DNA of 64,000 nt from Gonatopus flavifemur. Its lineage: Eukaryota > Arthropoda > Insecta > Hymenoptera > Dryinidae. The position numbers and the translations under genes are program-made. The notes below the pieces were generated by a model, which saw only the letters and a list, made by a program, of their open reading frames with translations, made no database searches and had not been told where the DNA came from. The stretch is from the NCBI GenBank assembly GCA_018340375.1, contig JAFFJZ010000002.1, positions 14,154,001-14,218,000 of the forward strand, given 5' to 3'. Positions 21,900 through 34,632 of this stretch are shown here, one piece after another; the stretch's first letter is position 1; each line of letters begins with the position of its first letter.

Positions 21900-24800
21900 A
21901 AATTTCTGGTTGGATAGGTGGAATTGTTCTTGTTAAATTCGCAAAAGACATTCCAACAATGTGTATATAATATACTCATCAGAAACAGTCTCCTTCGAAG
22001 ATTCTGAGAATGTTTATAAAACATACTCAGAACTTCCAACCTATTGTGCTACTTGGAATGGTTCAAAGTCCTGTAAGAAATAGCCAATTCTCTGATCAAT
22101 TTCTACCAGAACATTCAGTGCAATTTAGACTCAACACAAAATCATAAAATTTCATAAAATCGACGTTGATTTCAATTCATTAGTATTAATGGTATTCTTA
22201 GAATGCAAAGATCCGCTATATCGTGAATACTAAAGAGTTCTTACGTTTCAAATAAGATTCGAAAAACGAATAGCATTTGTTCGCAGAACATTTCTCCTTC
22301 CCTCGCGTGAAAAAAGTCGATAATGACACTATATTCGAAAACATTTATAATGAGAAGATTTTCATGATTTCTTACTTCACAATTAGCATATCTTGTCATA
22401 TACGAAGGATGAGGCGGAAACGGAAAGAGAAAGACAGCAAGGGACAAAGATATGAAAAGAAATAGAGACACAGCGAGAAGAAAAGTTGCTTCGAGAATGA
22501 GGTAAGGAAAAGAAAGGAAAATATATATAATCCATCGAACTTTTCGAACAATTTCGCCCACCGAAAGAGAAAGAGAAAAGAAATAAACGAACGCAGTTAA
22601 GCAGAATTCCTTCAACTCGTTCTTCGCTGCGCAATGCTCGTCTTAATCGCATCGCTTTATTCGATGATAATTCGTAGGGACCATAGAAATGCCTTAATCA
22701 CACGGGAGGACCAATATCAGAGAGAATAGTAATCATGGTGGTGTTGGTAGCGATGCGAGGTCAGAAAATGCAAAGAACAAAGAGGAAAAGCCAAATACCA
22801 TCCCTCCTTTCTCTATATCACCCTCTGAATATATTTTTCCTTCAGTTCCTCCCTTTCCATCTACTCTTTTTTGTGATATATTATCGTCCTCAAGCATTTC
22901 TGCGATAAAGAAAATGGCTCGTAAAAATGTTCGTACCCAAGGAAGACTGAGGAGAAAAGTTCTTGGTTAATGTTTTTGCGGCATTCTTTTTAAATAGTCG
23001 GGGAGGAGCGATTTTGGAAAAAGATACAACGAATCGCGAATGGTCTTCATAAAATACATATAATCATGAACAATTCTTATTTAGTTCCTAGATTCAGATT
23101 GTGTATTATTCAAAGAGGAATTGCCTTACATTAGGAATTCGATAACAATTTCGTGAACCCTCAACGGTGATGATGTTATACGATAGAATGTGGATTGAAT
23201 GTGCGTTCATAACAGAACAATCTCGTAAGCTGTGAATGTGATGTTGTTTTGATCAGCTTAATATCATGAAACGAAGAAGCATTCATTTCCCTCGTGTGGA
23301 GGATCTCTACGAATAATATACTTCACAGGGAATCTCGGGATTTACAAAGTTGATTCTTGAAGTAAGAACAAAATTCTACTTCTCTGTTACAGCAGCACAT
23401 GATGAATTCTATACAACATTGTTGAACTTTTCTTGTATATTTGAATATTTAATTCCTCCAGTTAGTTCACATGAAGTGGGTTCTATTTTAGCAAAAAGCC
23501 ATTTTTTGCTTTGCTCTCCGATTTTCGGTAAAGAATGTCGAATATCGAACATCTTCGAATGTGCATCTTTGAAATGTTTGGACACCAAAAATGAATTTCA
23601 CCCATCTACCTAATATATTCCTCCAACTTCGTAACAGTCACGATAACTCTTTTTCGTTGTTAAGTGGAGAAGACAAGACTGCGGGTTACGTTGTAGAGAT
23701 AGAGATCCTTACGGTATCGCTTGAATTGAAGTTCATGCCAAATTTCATTCCAAGTTCTCAATTACGTTCACTAGAAATGGACTGAAGAGTTTTGAGCCAA
23801 ACTAGCAAAAATTATCCCCAATCCTACGATATGAGATGCAATGGATTAAGGTTACATTTGGATTGGAAGGAACACATATTTATCGAATTTTAGATTGACA
23901 TTGTTTTGTCTTGTTTCGATTTCGAGAAGAGTCATAATATATTTCACGTAAAAGAATCGCAATCGAGTATGGGTAGATTGAAACGAGGTTTATGTTATCG
24001 ATTTTTAATTACTCGCATGCAGGTTACATGAAGACCGATCGTCATAAACTGGAATCCAAGATGCGAATATAGAATCGAGGTATGGACATTCGTGTATAGG
24101 TATCATGGAATATTATTTACTGGGAGAGTATATAATTTAAATCGATTCTAAGTATCACAGGAGCGATCTACTCCTTGTTCATAAGTTATCACCAGTTGTT
24201 TTTATCGGGGAGGGATTAAGATATATCATAGCTTGGAAATCGGGTTAAATCGTAGAATGAATGAATTTAGATTCGATGAATTGTGTGCTTTCATATGGGT
24301 TTCATACAAATAAGCGTTCCTTTAGATACGTACTGTATTGAAAAATATAAGTCATAATTGCAGGATCAGTATTCCGTGCTGAAAGTGTTGTATTGTTCGT
24401 AGAAAACTATGCGAATTCTCCAAATATCTCTGGAACATCTTAGAAACTGCTAATATCCTCCTCTCTGCAACATGAAATATCTTGCGAAATTATATCATTT
24501 AATTTTGAACTTTACAAAATGCGGATGAGCGGATTCTGAAACATGCAAAGATGGTTTGAGATATGTATCTCACTCGTGGGCAAGAGCTTCGACCCTACTT
24601 ATCATTTCATAACATGTACAGAGCTACAGCTCAATTACGGGGTAAAGTACGGCCGGGGGAGGAACGGAATCGCAGCAGGGAACAAAAAGTACAGCATTTC
24701 GGAAGAGTCGAATATTTGGAAGATAAATCGATTTTAGTAGCATAAAAATGCGATATATTTTGAACCTCGTCACCCTCAAGGAGTACGACCCTACCAAATC

Positions 24801-25302
24801 AATTTTAGATTGATCTTGGATGAATTGACATTCAACGAAGGTTTTAAAGAATTTCTAAATAGATTTATAGCTTAATTTTGAGTTCAAGAAACCCATGGGG
24901 ACAGGGAAACACGGGACGATTTATTGACTCAGGACTGCTACCAGAGCTGCGAGTAATGGCAAATTCAAAATGATGGGATTCCAAGCTTGTTCAAACAGTA
25001 TCAATTTAATATTGGCCAAAGACAGTCTGTCCACTCACATCAATGGCGTTCGAAATTCGTCAAATACGTTGTGCCAATGGAAAAACCATAATCACCCTGG
25101 ATAGAAACAGTTTCCGCCACAGTTTGGAAAATATAACCTTGCCAGTACCAGGCCATTTGTCGATTTTGGCAATTTTCACATGGGGCCCATTTTATTCTCT
25201 TGAGGAATTAACTTGATTAATCAGATCATTTAGTTTTATTTCTGTTTAAGATTCAGTATTGGCCGTTGTTACCGTGAGACATCAGACTTCAGCAGATTGC
25301 TC
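21900..25302. other. 3.4 kb without recognised gene
   Basis: Only chance-length frames. The frames at 24543-24745 are slightly GC-richer and carry basic text (EERNRSREQKVQHF in one frame), but no family was recognised and no splice context stands out. No transposon ends found. Confidence 0.4.
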
Positions 25303-25552
25303 CCCTGCTGCAAATGCCAGGCAGATCCGAACAAGAAATCGTTGTCAGGCTTTGAACGTTTTTCGTTCCAGGAAATCTAGTCAAAACTGACAAATTTTTT
25401 TGGTCAATTTTCAACAGGATATTTCAATTTGGTATTCCCAGACAAAACCAGGTAGAAATTTTGTCAGTTTTTGACCGAATTTCCTGTGACAACGATCGTT
25501 CTAAGCCTGACAACTATTTTTTGTTCGGATCTGCCCGACATTTTCAGCGAAG
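25303..25552 (+). mobile_element. MITE, family 'CCCTGCTNAAAATGCCAGGCA', copy 2
   Basis: Starts CCCTGCTGCAAATGCCAGGC and ends GCCCGACATTTTCAGCGAAG; GATCCGAACA and TGTTCGGATC pair just inside. Shorter than copy 1 through central deletion. Confidence 0.78.
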
Positions 25553-26545
25553 CCATGTGAACATAGGAAATGATATTATAAAATGAACATGACTTCGTGT
25601 TGATCGATTTCCATATTCAAATTATGTACAATATTCACACGTGTTATTTTTCGAACTGGAAGATTTTCATAGAATTCATCTGCAAGACAATCACAAAATC
25701 GAGTCAACAAAGACCCGTAATTGGAGCTCAGTCAACAAAGTTCCTCTGCTAGATCCAAAAACCAAGTAATGCTCGTCGGTTCGTCTCGTTACATAAATAC
25801 TCCTCAACTAAATACCCTGCTTAGCGGGACTGGTCGATGGAATTCAGATATCTTATCCTTCCACCTTTAAGACTCTCGAATTGTTCCTTTCATTGACATT
25901 GAATTCAAATCACCGCGTTCCGAATGGTTACAATTGAACCTATAGAATGCACTATCAAACGAAGTTTAACACGAGATATTTCACTATCGAGGTTCAAACT
26001 CGCGCCATCCGTTATTCTCTCCTATTTTTATTACTTCCCAAATTATTCAGATACATGGATAAAACGTATTCCCAAAGTTGAACGAAACAAGGACAAAGTG
26101 GCTTTTTGGTGAAGTTTAAAATCCGGTCGACGCCGTTTCACTCGCGATAGCAGATAAAAATTCATTGATTCTTGACTTGACGTTATAAATCACTGTATTT
26201 GTTAGTATAGGTACTCGTAGGACACACGAGACAAACTTGTTTTATAGTATTATTCAGCCACGTATCTTGTCAAACATCAAATTATTCGATCGTATAGACC
26301 GTTGCTGTAACTTTGAAAAGCTGCAACTTCGTGCTTTCAACAACATATTTATGAATCTAGTGAGGGATTGTTGATTCATTTGTAAAAACAGTATTATTCC
26401 TAAAATATGAGAAAGCTCGAGCAAAAAGTTTTGTTCAGTGCCCGACTATTGAATATACAAAATATATGGCATATCGATGCATTATTTTCTGAGTAATAAC
26501 AACTTATATAAAATTTAACCTATTTTTTGCTGAACTATATATATA
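25553..26545. other. No gene recognised
   Basis: Chance frames only. The alternating AT tract at 26536-26545 immediately precedes the hairpin element. Confidence 0.5.
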
Positions 26546-27113
26546 CAGGGTGTCCCAGACTTCACGGATCGGATTTCACAGGTATATTCTGTAGCCAAAA
26601 TGCAATAATTTCCCGTTTGGAAAAAATTTTTTCGACGCTTAGTTTTGGAGATATGAGCATTTTTAGATTTTTTTTCAAATCCAAATCATTCAAAAACACT
26701 GTATGCAACATACTTGAGCTTAACACCATTCGCTAAGTTTGAAAACGGCGGATCTGTGGGGACAAATGGAATTATTTTATCATTGATAGTTCCGGAGCTA
26801 GAGGGATTTGAAATTTTTTTAGCTTTCAGCCAATCAGGATTCAGCAACTTCAAATCCCTCTCTCCGGAACTGTCGATGATAAAATAGTTTGATTTTTCCT
26901 CACAAATCCGTCGTTTTCCAACTTAGCGAATGGCGTTGAGCTCAAAAATGTAGCATACAGTGTTTTTGAATGATTTGGGTTTGAAAAAAAATCTAAAAAT
27001 GCTCATATCTCCAAAACTAAGCGTCGAAAAAATTGTTTCCAAACGGGAAATTATTGTATTTTGGCTACAGAATATACCTGTGAAATCTGGTCCGCGAATT
27101 CTAGGGCACCCTG
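26546..27113. mobile_element. 568-bp near-perfect hairpin, CAGGGTGTCCC ends
   Basis: Starts CAGGGTGTCCCAGA after TA in a TATATATA tract and ends TCTAGGGCACCCTG. The arms match to within about 30 bases of the centre near 26830; both encode the same peptide fragments (DFTGIFCSQN, SFGDMSIFRFFFK) on opposite strands with few differences. The arms match too closely for old independent copies, so it is either a young foldback element or one kept matched by gene conversion. No transposase. Confidence 0.85.
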
Positions 27114-27337
27114 TCGAATTTCGGAATTGGAGACAGGCTAACGTGGCTCTAGACACAGCCGTTTTCTGATGCTACATAGCCCTTGATTCAACCATCTTTC
27201 CCAATTGCAATCACTAGTCTTTCGGTTATCCCAACTAAACCCTAGTGAAAGGGAAGCCCGTCATGAAGAGTAATATAGGCCTAAGAATGTTTCAGATTAC
27301 TTTTCTAATACATTTTACATGCTCCCTATCCACTCTG

Positions 27338-27370
27338 CAATGACGCTTTCGGGCGTGAAGCCCGGTTTCT
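27338..27370 (-). other. Stem-loop followed by GAAAGCGTC
   Basis: On the minus strand CCGGGC, loop TTCA, GCCCG is followed by AAAGCGTC. The layout matches the motif at 1388-1450 (stem then GAAA then a G/C-containing tail) and may be another decayed retroelement-borne hammerhead-like module. Weak on its own. Confidence 0.2.
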
Positions 27371-27413
27371 ATGAAATTGGTGTTTCTTCCGATACCCCTA
27401 CAAACAATGATGA

Positions 27414-27464
27414 CTGGCGTTTCAATGGGCCGCTGATGGTCCGACAATGCCTTTGAAACGCCAG
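27414..27464. repeat. Inverted repeat, 12-bp perfect stem
   Basis: CTGGCGTTTCAA (27414-27425) pairs with TTGAAACGCCAG (27453-27464) across a 27-base loop. Function unknown. Confidence 0.5.
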
Positions 27465-28433
27465 CAGTCGTGTTTGCTGGGACGCTTCACACACTTCAAA
27501 TATACGTTCGAACCACTCTTAATGTTCCACTTGACGCTCGGCATACGCTTAAATCCACGTTCCAAATACTTTCCAAGTACGTCTCTGACACTACCTATTT
27601 TTACCTCGGCCAATCGGATAATTTTTCCTAAGTTTGATGGAAATTCACCAATTTGAATCAAACGAAACAGTTGTCTCGATTTTGTTAATTTAAATAATGC
27701 GAATTTTTATCAACTCGTGATTTGGTATTGAGATGAAACCAAATGATCTCAATACGGCATTCTTGTTTCGCACAAAAACAAAATAAGACATAAAAACCTT
27801 CTGAATTCATTATGAGAGATCCGATATACAGCGAAAAGAATAAGTTCCCCACAAACTCTGCGTTGGAACGGAAAGAAGATACTGAATTGTGATAAAACTT
27901 AGTGGAAATCTTGTCTGCGATGAGAATGAAATTCCACTTAAATTTGATCTAGTTTGCTTCTGCATTATCCTGTACACATTCAGAAAGATGAAAGTTAAGC
28001 AGAATCGATTGGAATGAAAAACTATTCCATGCCGAATCGAACAATTACGATCAACGTGTAGAATAATTGATACAAAATAGCCATTCTGTATTTAACAGTC
28101 TTTTCGAGTCCACAGTGGTGAGGAGAATGATAGGATTTTCCATTTTTAATAAACTATGTTGGACGTGACATTTTTGTTTTTATAGTTGAACTAACGCAGT
28201 GCAGCGTGACGACAAATGTGAATAAACGAAGCTTGACGGATATTACAGACTGCTACGCTAGTGTGAAAATCTCTTGGAAAAATTGAGTTGCAACAGCATA
28301 GCAATTTTTTTCCTCCTGTTTTATGGTATAAGCTTCATTGTGGGAACCGGGAAAAAATGATTCCAAAATCATTGTTCATAGAAAAAAGGAATGGATAACT
28401 GGAGGTATCGTGTTTTTTCCTCCACAAAATTCA

Positions 28434-28800
28434 TAGGGCTGGACTCGAGATTCTCGAGTGAAACCAACAAAACTCAATTTTACCAGTTCTAATGCAAATT
28501 TCATTGAGTCAATGTACAAATATTCAGAGAATGAAATGGGAGGCTCTAATTATATAAAACTGAGGCTCATTCAAAACTGTTGCGGTCTCGAAAAAGGTCT
28601 TCTCTTGTCTCATCTTGGTCCTGAGTGGGAAAAAATTGCTTTATGTCCTGGATGCAATCAATATCAGCCTCCCAGACGTGTTATTTTCAACTATTGCGTG
28701 CCTACACTTGACTCAACGTATAAATTTGTCTTCGAAAATCGTAAAATTCAATGATATTTATTATTTTGAAATTTTGCTCAAGAGTCTCGAGTCCACCCCG
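28434..28800. mobile_element. hAT-like MITE, GGGCTGGACTCGAG ends
   Basis: TAGGGCTGGACTCGAGATTC near 28434 and GAGTCTCGAGTCCACCCCG at 28782-28800 are inverted. AAAATTCA lies just outside on the left and again two bases outside on the right, suggesting an aged 8-bp duplication. Interior frames show no known domain. Confidence 0.6.
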
Positions 28801-29275
28801 AAAAAATTCAATACCTTTATCCACCTGAAGAGAATAAGAAAACCTTGAAAGTCTTGAATATTGGAAACTCATGCGGTAGAGATAATATATTTGTGAATTC
28901 GTGCAAATTCGTTTGAAGTTGATCGAACTATTGTTCCGGAAGTTATTCCCATCATGACGTGGAAAATATCGTTCCAACTTTAAGGATTGATGGTTTGTTT
29001 GTTGTAAATAATTCGATATTAATCATCAATCAGATAATAAATCCTGGTAATTTCTGAACCATAAAAGCATTTTCTCTTTCCACTTTGAAATTGAAGTAAT
29101 TCAATTTTCTCCATTTGGCGACTGGTTCCCTTGTTTTGATCTCCAAGACGTATCGCGAGCAGCGATCTCTCTGAAAAAAGTATTTCATGTTTTTCATCTG
29201 CGTGATTGTTTATCCAAGTCCGATTTCTAGGCCCCTTTAGGGGCAGCATGAAGGTTTTGCGGATCAATGTTCATA

Positions 29276-29543
29276 CACGGAAAAAAAAAAGAATAGTTGC
29301 AGCAGTTCCTTAAATAGTCGATTTTCGATCATCTACTTAAGTAGTTGCTGCAGCTACTCAGTAGTCAGAACAAGTAACACGTTAGGTGTCTCGACTAATT
29401 CAAAAGACTTCAGGTATTTACGTTAGTTGGTGCAACTATCGAGTTACTTGTCCTGACTACTAAGTAGCTGCAGCAACTACTTGAGTAGGTGCTCGAAAAT
29501 CGACTCTTTAAGTAGTTGCTCCAACTATTCCTGTTTTTCCGTG
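29276..29543. mobile_element. MITE with GTAGTTGCTGCAGC-word arms
   Basis: Starts CACGGAAAAAAAAAAGAATA after TA and ends CTATTCCTGTTTTTCCGTG. The arms contain TAGTTGCTGCAGCTACT, TAAGTAGCTGCAGCAACTAC and variants at least six times, so each arm is itself palindromic in parts. CGATTTTCGA and TCGAAAATCGA also pair. Confidence 0.78.
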
Positions 29544-29569
29544 TCACTGGATCAACAACATATAACTCC

Positions 29570-29936
29570 CAGGGCTGGGCAAGTATTTGAAATACATCCA
29601 TCGTAAATATTTACTGGAATAAAAACCAGTGTTGAAATATATTTCCTTCAGCATTTTATATTCGAAGTGCTTCGTTCAAAATCTTTCGTAGTTCATCCTT
29701 CAAATATGTGAGAATTGATCAAGATAATCATAAAAATTTATTTGGAATACAAAAAAATTTTGGGAATTGGTTTGAAAACTGTATTTCTCGATTGTGAAAT
29801 ACAAAATTCTTTGAAAAATACACTTGATATACACAATATTAAAGGAAATGTATTGTAAATTCAGGATACAAAGTACCGATTGTATTTCCGATACCTTTTC
29901 TGGCATAATTGTATTTCAAATACTTGCCCAGCCCTC
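29570..29936. mobile_element. hAT MITE, CAGGGCTGGGCAAGTATTTG ends
   Basis: A 25-bp inverted repeat is perfect apart from the outermost base (CAGGGCTGGGCAAGTATTTG… and …CAAATACTTGCCCAGCCCTC). Flanks ATAACTCC (29562-29569) and AGAACTCT (29937-29944) match at six of eight. Interior ATTTGAAATAC/GTATTTC words repeat. Non-coding. Confidence 0.82.
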
Positions 29937-30104
29937 AGAACTCTGCACACTAAGAGAAATATAATTGGTGAATTCTATCGAAGGCTCCCAACTACATTTT
30001 CATGATTGTGACTACTCAAAAACTGATAATGGTAACTAAAAAAACAGTTGCGTTCATTGAAAATGATTGTTAGGTCCCTAGATATTATCCTTTTTTTTTC
30101 AAGA

Positions 30105-30503
30105 CGCCGTCCATAAACTACGTAGCCCTATTTTTGCGACTTTTTGACCCCATCCCCCCTCGACTCCATGTCGCTCTAAAGAATTTTTATTCAAAATATG
30201 AGTCTGAAGAAATTTTTATTAACTAAAATGAAAGATTTATCCCTTAGAAATAAAATTTCTCTCATCCCAAATGAAATTTACTCGAATCAAGTGAAATGTT
30301 ATTTGACCCAATCAAATATCTTTTCAGTTTATGTTCGAGTGGATAATTTTTCTGGATGTTCATATAGAATTTTCTTTCAAGTACAAGATAAATGAAAAAC
30401 CACGTTGCTTGAAACCAACCCCCCCCCCCCACCCCCATGTAGCCCAGCATTTCATCTCACCTGTCCCTCCCCCTTTATGGGCCACGTAGTTTATGGACGA
30501 CCC
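30105..30503. mobile_element. MITE, CGTCCATAAACTACGTAGCC ends
   Basis: CGTCCATAAACTACGTAGCC (30108-30127) is matched in inverse by GGCCACGTAGTTTATGGACG (30480-30499) with one mismatch. Inside lie CCCATCCCCCCTCG and a run of twelve or so C near 30420-30431. A GTCCATAAACTACGT terminus occurs widely in insect genomes to my knowledge; superfamily unclear. Confidence 0.75.
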
Positions 30504-30695
30504 CTCACAGTGACTCATACTTCCTTCTAGTGTAGAAACTATGAAAAATGATCGATATAGGTCCCGAAACGTGAAGTTTTTGCTCCTCTTTTCTGATAAT
30601 TCTAGTCATTCTTTAGGCTTTGCAAGGCCCCAACAGGGTGTCCTGAGGAACTTGCAAGATCCGAGTAAGGCCTTTTAACATAGAGAATGACTATA

Positions 30696-30961
30696 CACTG
30701 TTAGAAATTTCTGCATGAAACTTCAATCATATGTTATGGGAGCAATTTCTACTCACGTGATTGAAAAAGTTCTTGACATTTCAATCACATATGAATGAGA
30801 ATTCAATTATCAAACTGTACTCTCATGTGTAGCATAATATAGCAAAAATTGAAAATTCCATCACGTGTGCTTGAACTCCCAATTCAATCACCAAGAATTG
30901 GAAATTTCATTTACAAGTGTAGTTGAAAAATGAATGAAATTTCAAGAAATTTTTAACAGTG
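30696..30961 (+). mobile_element. TA-flanked MITE, CACTGTTAGAAATTTCT ends, copy 1
   Basis: Starts CACTGTTAGAAATTTCTGC after TA and ends AAGAAATTTTTAACAGTG before TA. Interior is made of CAATCAC and GAAATTTCA words. A diverged copy lies at 55522-55733. Confidence 0.78.
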
Positions 30962-31765
30962 TAGTGATTTCTACTAATTCAAACAGCACTCCACCAAGAA
31001 TCATTGGATTAAATTCTTGCCAATGATTCTTTGTGGAATAATTTTGACACTAATGATATATCCAAAAGGAAAAGTGAGATATATTTCAATACTTGATAAA
31101 TATCTGCACGAAAGGTATCTCGTATCGCGTTTTTAAATAGTTTGTAGAACTTGTGTTCAGTAAGAGATATTATTCCCATTTAGTATATTCTCAACTGTAT
31201 ATTAAGTTCTCTCCGAAAGGCTGGATTCAATGCCGTTAATGCAACAGGTGGATATACGAGAGTTGCACATTATATGCAGAGTTATCTACTCTTGTGACGA
31301 TCGTGATGATTAATTTTGATTCATACAAATTTGTTCGCTCCATGTTAGTGACGGACAGCTCGAGAACAGACGAGAAGTAATTTTTAATTTTCGAATATTC
31401 GAGTTTTCTCTTGTAACCGTCAATTTTGAAGATACATAAATAGGTATCATTGGCTCTGCTTTAATGAAAAACGAAGCAAGCGAGACTTTGAAGTATTGTA
31501 TAACTAGTCCAACTGGTCAAAAACATTTCATTCACCAATTCTGTGAACAGTTTTCTGCTCATAAGGAGTTCTAAATTCACTTCAGGGTCACCTATCTATC
31601 AAATACGGTTGCGGAATTAAGTTTCTTCAAAAAGAGTGCTTTTGTTCTTGCAATAATTTCATGTAGATTTTGGAATATTTTCAAAAATTCGAGGACTCAT
31701 GATGGTTTTTATAACTACTTAAGAGTTTATCAAATTTCATTCTCAGAATAAGTAAGTAGATATTA

Positions 31766-31950
31766 CACTGGAAAAAAAATTCCTTGCAGTCAAATAAATG
31801 ATTATAGTAATTTATTTGATTCGAATAAATTATGTTGGTTTGAAAGAATATTCTGTTGATTCTAATCAATATTTCTTTGGTACAGGAGAAATAACTATTT
31901 ATTTGACTGGAAGGCAAATGGTAACCAATGGTAATCAAATTTTCCTTCCC
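31766..31950 (+). mobile_element. MITE, CACTGGAAAAAAAATTCC start, right end lost
   Basis: Starts after TA with CACTGGAAAAAAAATTCCTT; CAGTCAAATAAATGATTAT pairs with AACTATTTATTTGACTGGAA near 31895-31915. The terminal CCAGTG on the right is missing, so the copy is probably truncated. Confidence 0.55.
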
Positions 31951-32580
31951 ATTGAAATGAATTGAAACGAGTGATTAAAAAAAATAACAAAACTCATCGC
32001 TGAATTGATACGTATTCACTTGCAATCAAATAAACACTACTGTTATTGTCATTCAGTTGATGCATTTCAGATCTAAAAGTAATCTTCTTATAGGATTTCA
32101 TCAAAAAGAAACTTCTCTTTCCATGAATCGAATGTACATTGAAGATTTGATCAGCAATTGTGATATTAGAAATTTTGTTTTTCTACCACTTAAAGGAATG
32201 AGGAGCTGAAACTTCGTTTCGCAGATTCCATTGAGAGTGTTGAAAGGTATTGAAAGTGGATGAGAATTTTCGTCATTTTGATTGGGAAATGGAGAGTTTC
32301 GAGCGAGATTATCTCCAGTGATAGGAAAATAAAAAACCTTATTGCAGACCCTACTTTCAGATCTAATTAGAATTGAGATGATGAATTTCGTAATAAAGTC
32401 TTAATTGATTACGCTCCCAGAAGATCGAAATAGACCATAAAGATGGATCCCTTTTTTCTGGAAGTAAAACATTCCCTGTCAAATATAGATAGATGGATGT
32501 TCCATCATTCATTAAGCATTTCTGGATGATTGAAGCTTGATTTAAATTAACGGACCAAGTTACGTTCCCTGATGACACAT

Positions 32581-32988
32581 AATATTCCTATGATATTGTC
32601 AGAATATTATACCAGAACGTTCCTAGAATATTATATGTCCGCCCTAATACATATTATGGAAATATTATTTTTTCATGAAATCGCTCGTTTGATCGTAAAT
32701 AGACGGCAGTATACCCACACAACACAGAAGTTCAAAAAGAACTCTTGAGAATTCATAATGAACTCTTCAAACCCCAATTGAACTCTTTAAGAACTCTTTC
32801 TGAACTAACGTGCTGTATGGGTACTTTTATTTCTGATACAACTCAAATTATATAAAAAAATACGTGATTTTATCTTCCTTTTTTAAGGGAAAGAATAATG
32901 GAAATATTATAAGAATATTCCTATATTATTTATTAGGGTGGACTTATAGTATTCTGGGAATGTTTTGGCATAACATTCTTATAATAGA
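32581..32988. mobile_element. MITE with AATATTCC-word arms, interrupted
   Basis: The left arm 32581-32670 and right arm 32890-32988 are inverted copies, aligned through AGTCC(A/G)CCCTAATA and (A/C)ATTCC(C/T)AGAATA segments. The centre is occupied by the small nested MITE at 32714-32821. Confidence 0.65.
32714..32821. mobile_element. 108-bp nested MITE, CCCACACAACAC ends
   Basis: CCCACACAACACAGAAGTTC after TA (32712-32713) and GAACTAACGTGCTGTATGGG before TA (32822-32823) are imperfect inverted ends; AAAGAACTCTT words repeat inside. It sits in the loop of the larger MITE. Confidence 0.7.
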
Positions 32989-33478
32989 GGCAAATGTGGA
33001 ATAATGGACCCCTGCTGGTACTATGGGCTCCCTCTGTATCTGATTATGTAAGTCACGAATTCTAGCGGTGAACACTTAAACTACTGGAACTAGTTCCCAA
33101 ATGAGACTGTAGATCGCGCTGATCACTCAGCTGTTATGGTTGATGATATATCAAGCAATGAATTTTGTGCTGATTATCAAAAGTTTGAAAGGTAAGAGTT
33201 TGACCTAATATTACTACAGTTTTTTCATTTCAACTGGTGAAACCAAGTTTGGGTATGTATTTAGTATGCTATAAAGATCGCGTTTCACATCAAGTAATGT
33301 CAATTTATTCATAAAGTCGTAGGTAGAAAAATTTCATTATCCAAGATGGTAAGGGTGGATATACGGGCTCTCTGCACTGCGGGTATTATGGGCCCCGATT
33401 CTACGAACATTTGGAGAATATTTTACGCATATTGATGTTACTTGGGTGGTTTTATTATATATACCGTATATGTTGCAG

Positions 33479-33608
33479 ATGCCTCGAAAAAATCTGGTGC
33501 CCATTAAAAAGTCCAAACATCAATGACATGGCCAAAGCTATAAGAGCGATTGAGGAGAAAAAAATGGGCTTGAAGAAAGCAGTGAAAATTTGTTCAAGTT
33601 ATATCTAG
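33479..33608 (+). pseudogene. HTH_psq fragment of a pogo/Jerky-type protein
   Basis: ATG at 33479 opens MPRKNLVPIKKSKHQ and then a stop. One frame over, 33522-33605 reads NDMAKAIRAIEEKKMGLKKA then VKICSSYI and a stop. A MPRK start followed by an 'AI.AI…KMGLKKAVKI' helix matches the N-terminal psq-type helix-turn-helix of pogo/Tigger transposases and Jerky-type proteins; normally a PRTTL recognition helix follows, which is absent here. The frame change and the premature stop indicate a dead fragment. GGGCCC(C)-containing GCGGGT…TATGGGCCCC text occurs at 33380, inverted at 33690 and 33886, possibly old element repeats. An AG acceptor-like TGTTGCAG lies directly before the ATG. Confidence 0.55.
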
Positions 33609-33917
33609 ATCCAACTCTATTCTATGTACATTTATGAGTAAATGAACATTTTTCTTCAATTGTTTTATTTCTTTGACAAAAATACCTTGGGGCCCATATC
33701 ACCCGCACAAATGTTGGTGATGAAAAAATGGGAAACTACAGAAGAACGATTATATTCCTTTAATGGCTGCGAAGAATGAAACGGGACTTCGTGCAATTAG
33801 GGTTGGGTAGTTCACAGAAGAATTATGATTCATTTCAGATTTTTATACTGAAAATAGAAGAAGTTATTACAAATAAAGAAAGTGGGGCCCCATATATTCA
33901 CCCGCACCACTATTATA

Positions 33918-34113
33918 CACGGAGAGAAGATTTCAGTTAAATTTACTATGTGATTATTGTGCCCGAGAAACAGACTGACTTCCCAATGGCATTCACTGTA
34001 AAACATAGTGAATTCGATCATGTTTCTATTCTCTCGTCATAATAAATTTCATCGTGAGTTCAGTCTGTTCCTTGGTTATAAAGTCCTATAGTAACTTTAA
34101 ATTTTTCTTCGTG
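33918..34113 (+). mobile_element. TA-flanked MITE, CACGGAGAGAAG end, copy 1
   Basis: Starts CACGGAGAGAAGATTTCAG after TA and ends TTTAAATTTTTCTTCGTG before TA. TTGTGCCCGAGAAACAGACT and AGTCTGTTCCTTGG pair across it. The inverted copy at 56480-56627 shares the CATTCACTGTAAAACATA block. Confidence 0.75.
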
Positions 34114-34632
34114 TAGGGATATTTTGTGCTATTAGGGTTTCTACGAAAAATCATGAATTTGGAGTGTGGTTTAGGGTGGGATGAATTTGTGATGATTCAA
34201 AAATTTCAACGAAATGCACCGTTCCAGAATTTTTGTTCACGTTGAATTTAAATAACTCGTCATATATTTGTTGATGTATTCAGTTTGAAAAAAAGTGAAG
34301 AGTTCAACAAGGTCGAAGTATAGAAGGAAGGATAAAGCATGGAACTGCGCTGGTCTTAAAAAAGCTGAAGAGGGATATCTCATCTGGATTAGCCCATGAT
34401 TTCAAAGAAAAAAAATCGAACATTGAGTAGGAGTTGGAATTTTAGAGAGGTTGACGACGAGATAAAGATCAAGTCAGATAAAAGAGGCAGGTGGACGATG
34501 GGTCGTTCGAAAATATACGATGTGAATGTGGCGAAGAGCTGCCAAAGAAATTGAATGTCAGATGAATTTGTCTCAATGTTCGTTGTGAAATATTCCAAGA
34601 TTACTATATCGGCATTACCGAGTCAAAAAGTG

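Noticed and set aside
26527..27156. Matching frames on both strands, as if a duplicated gene
   Set aside because: They are the two arms of one palindrome read in opposite directions, and no known domain is present.
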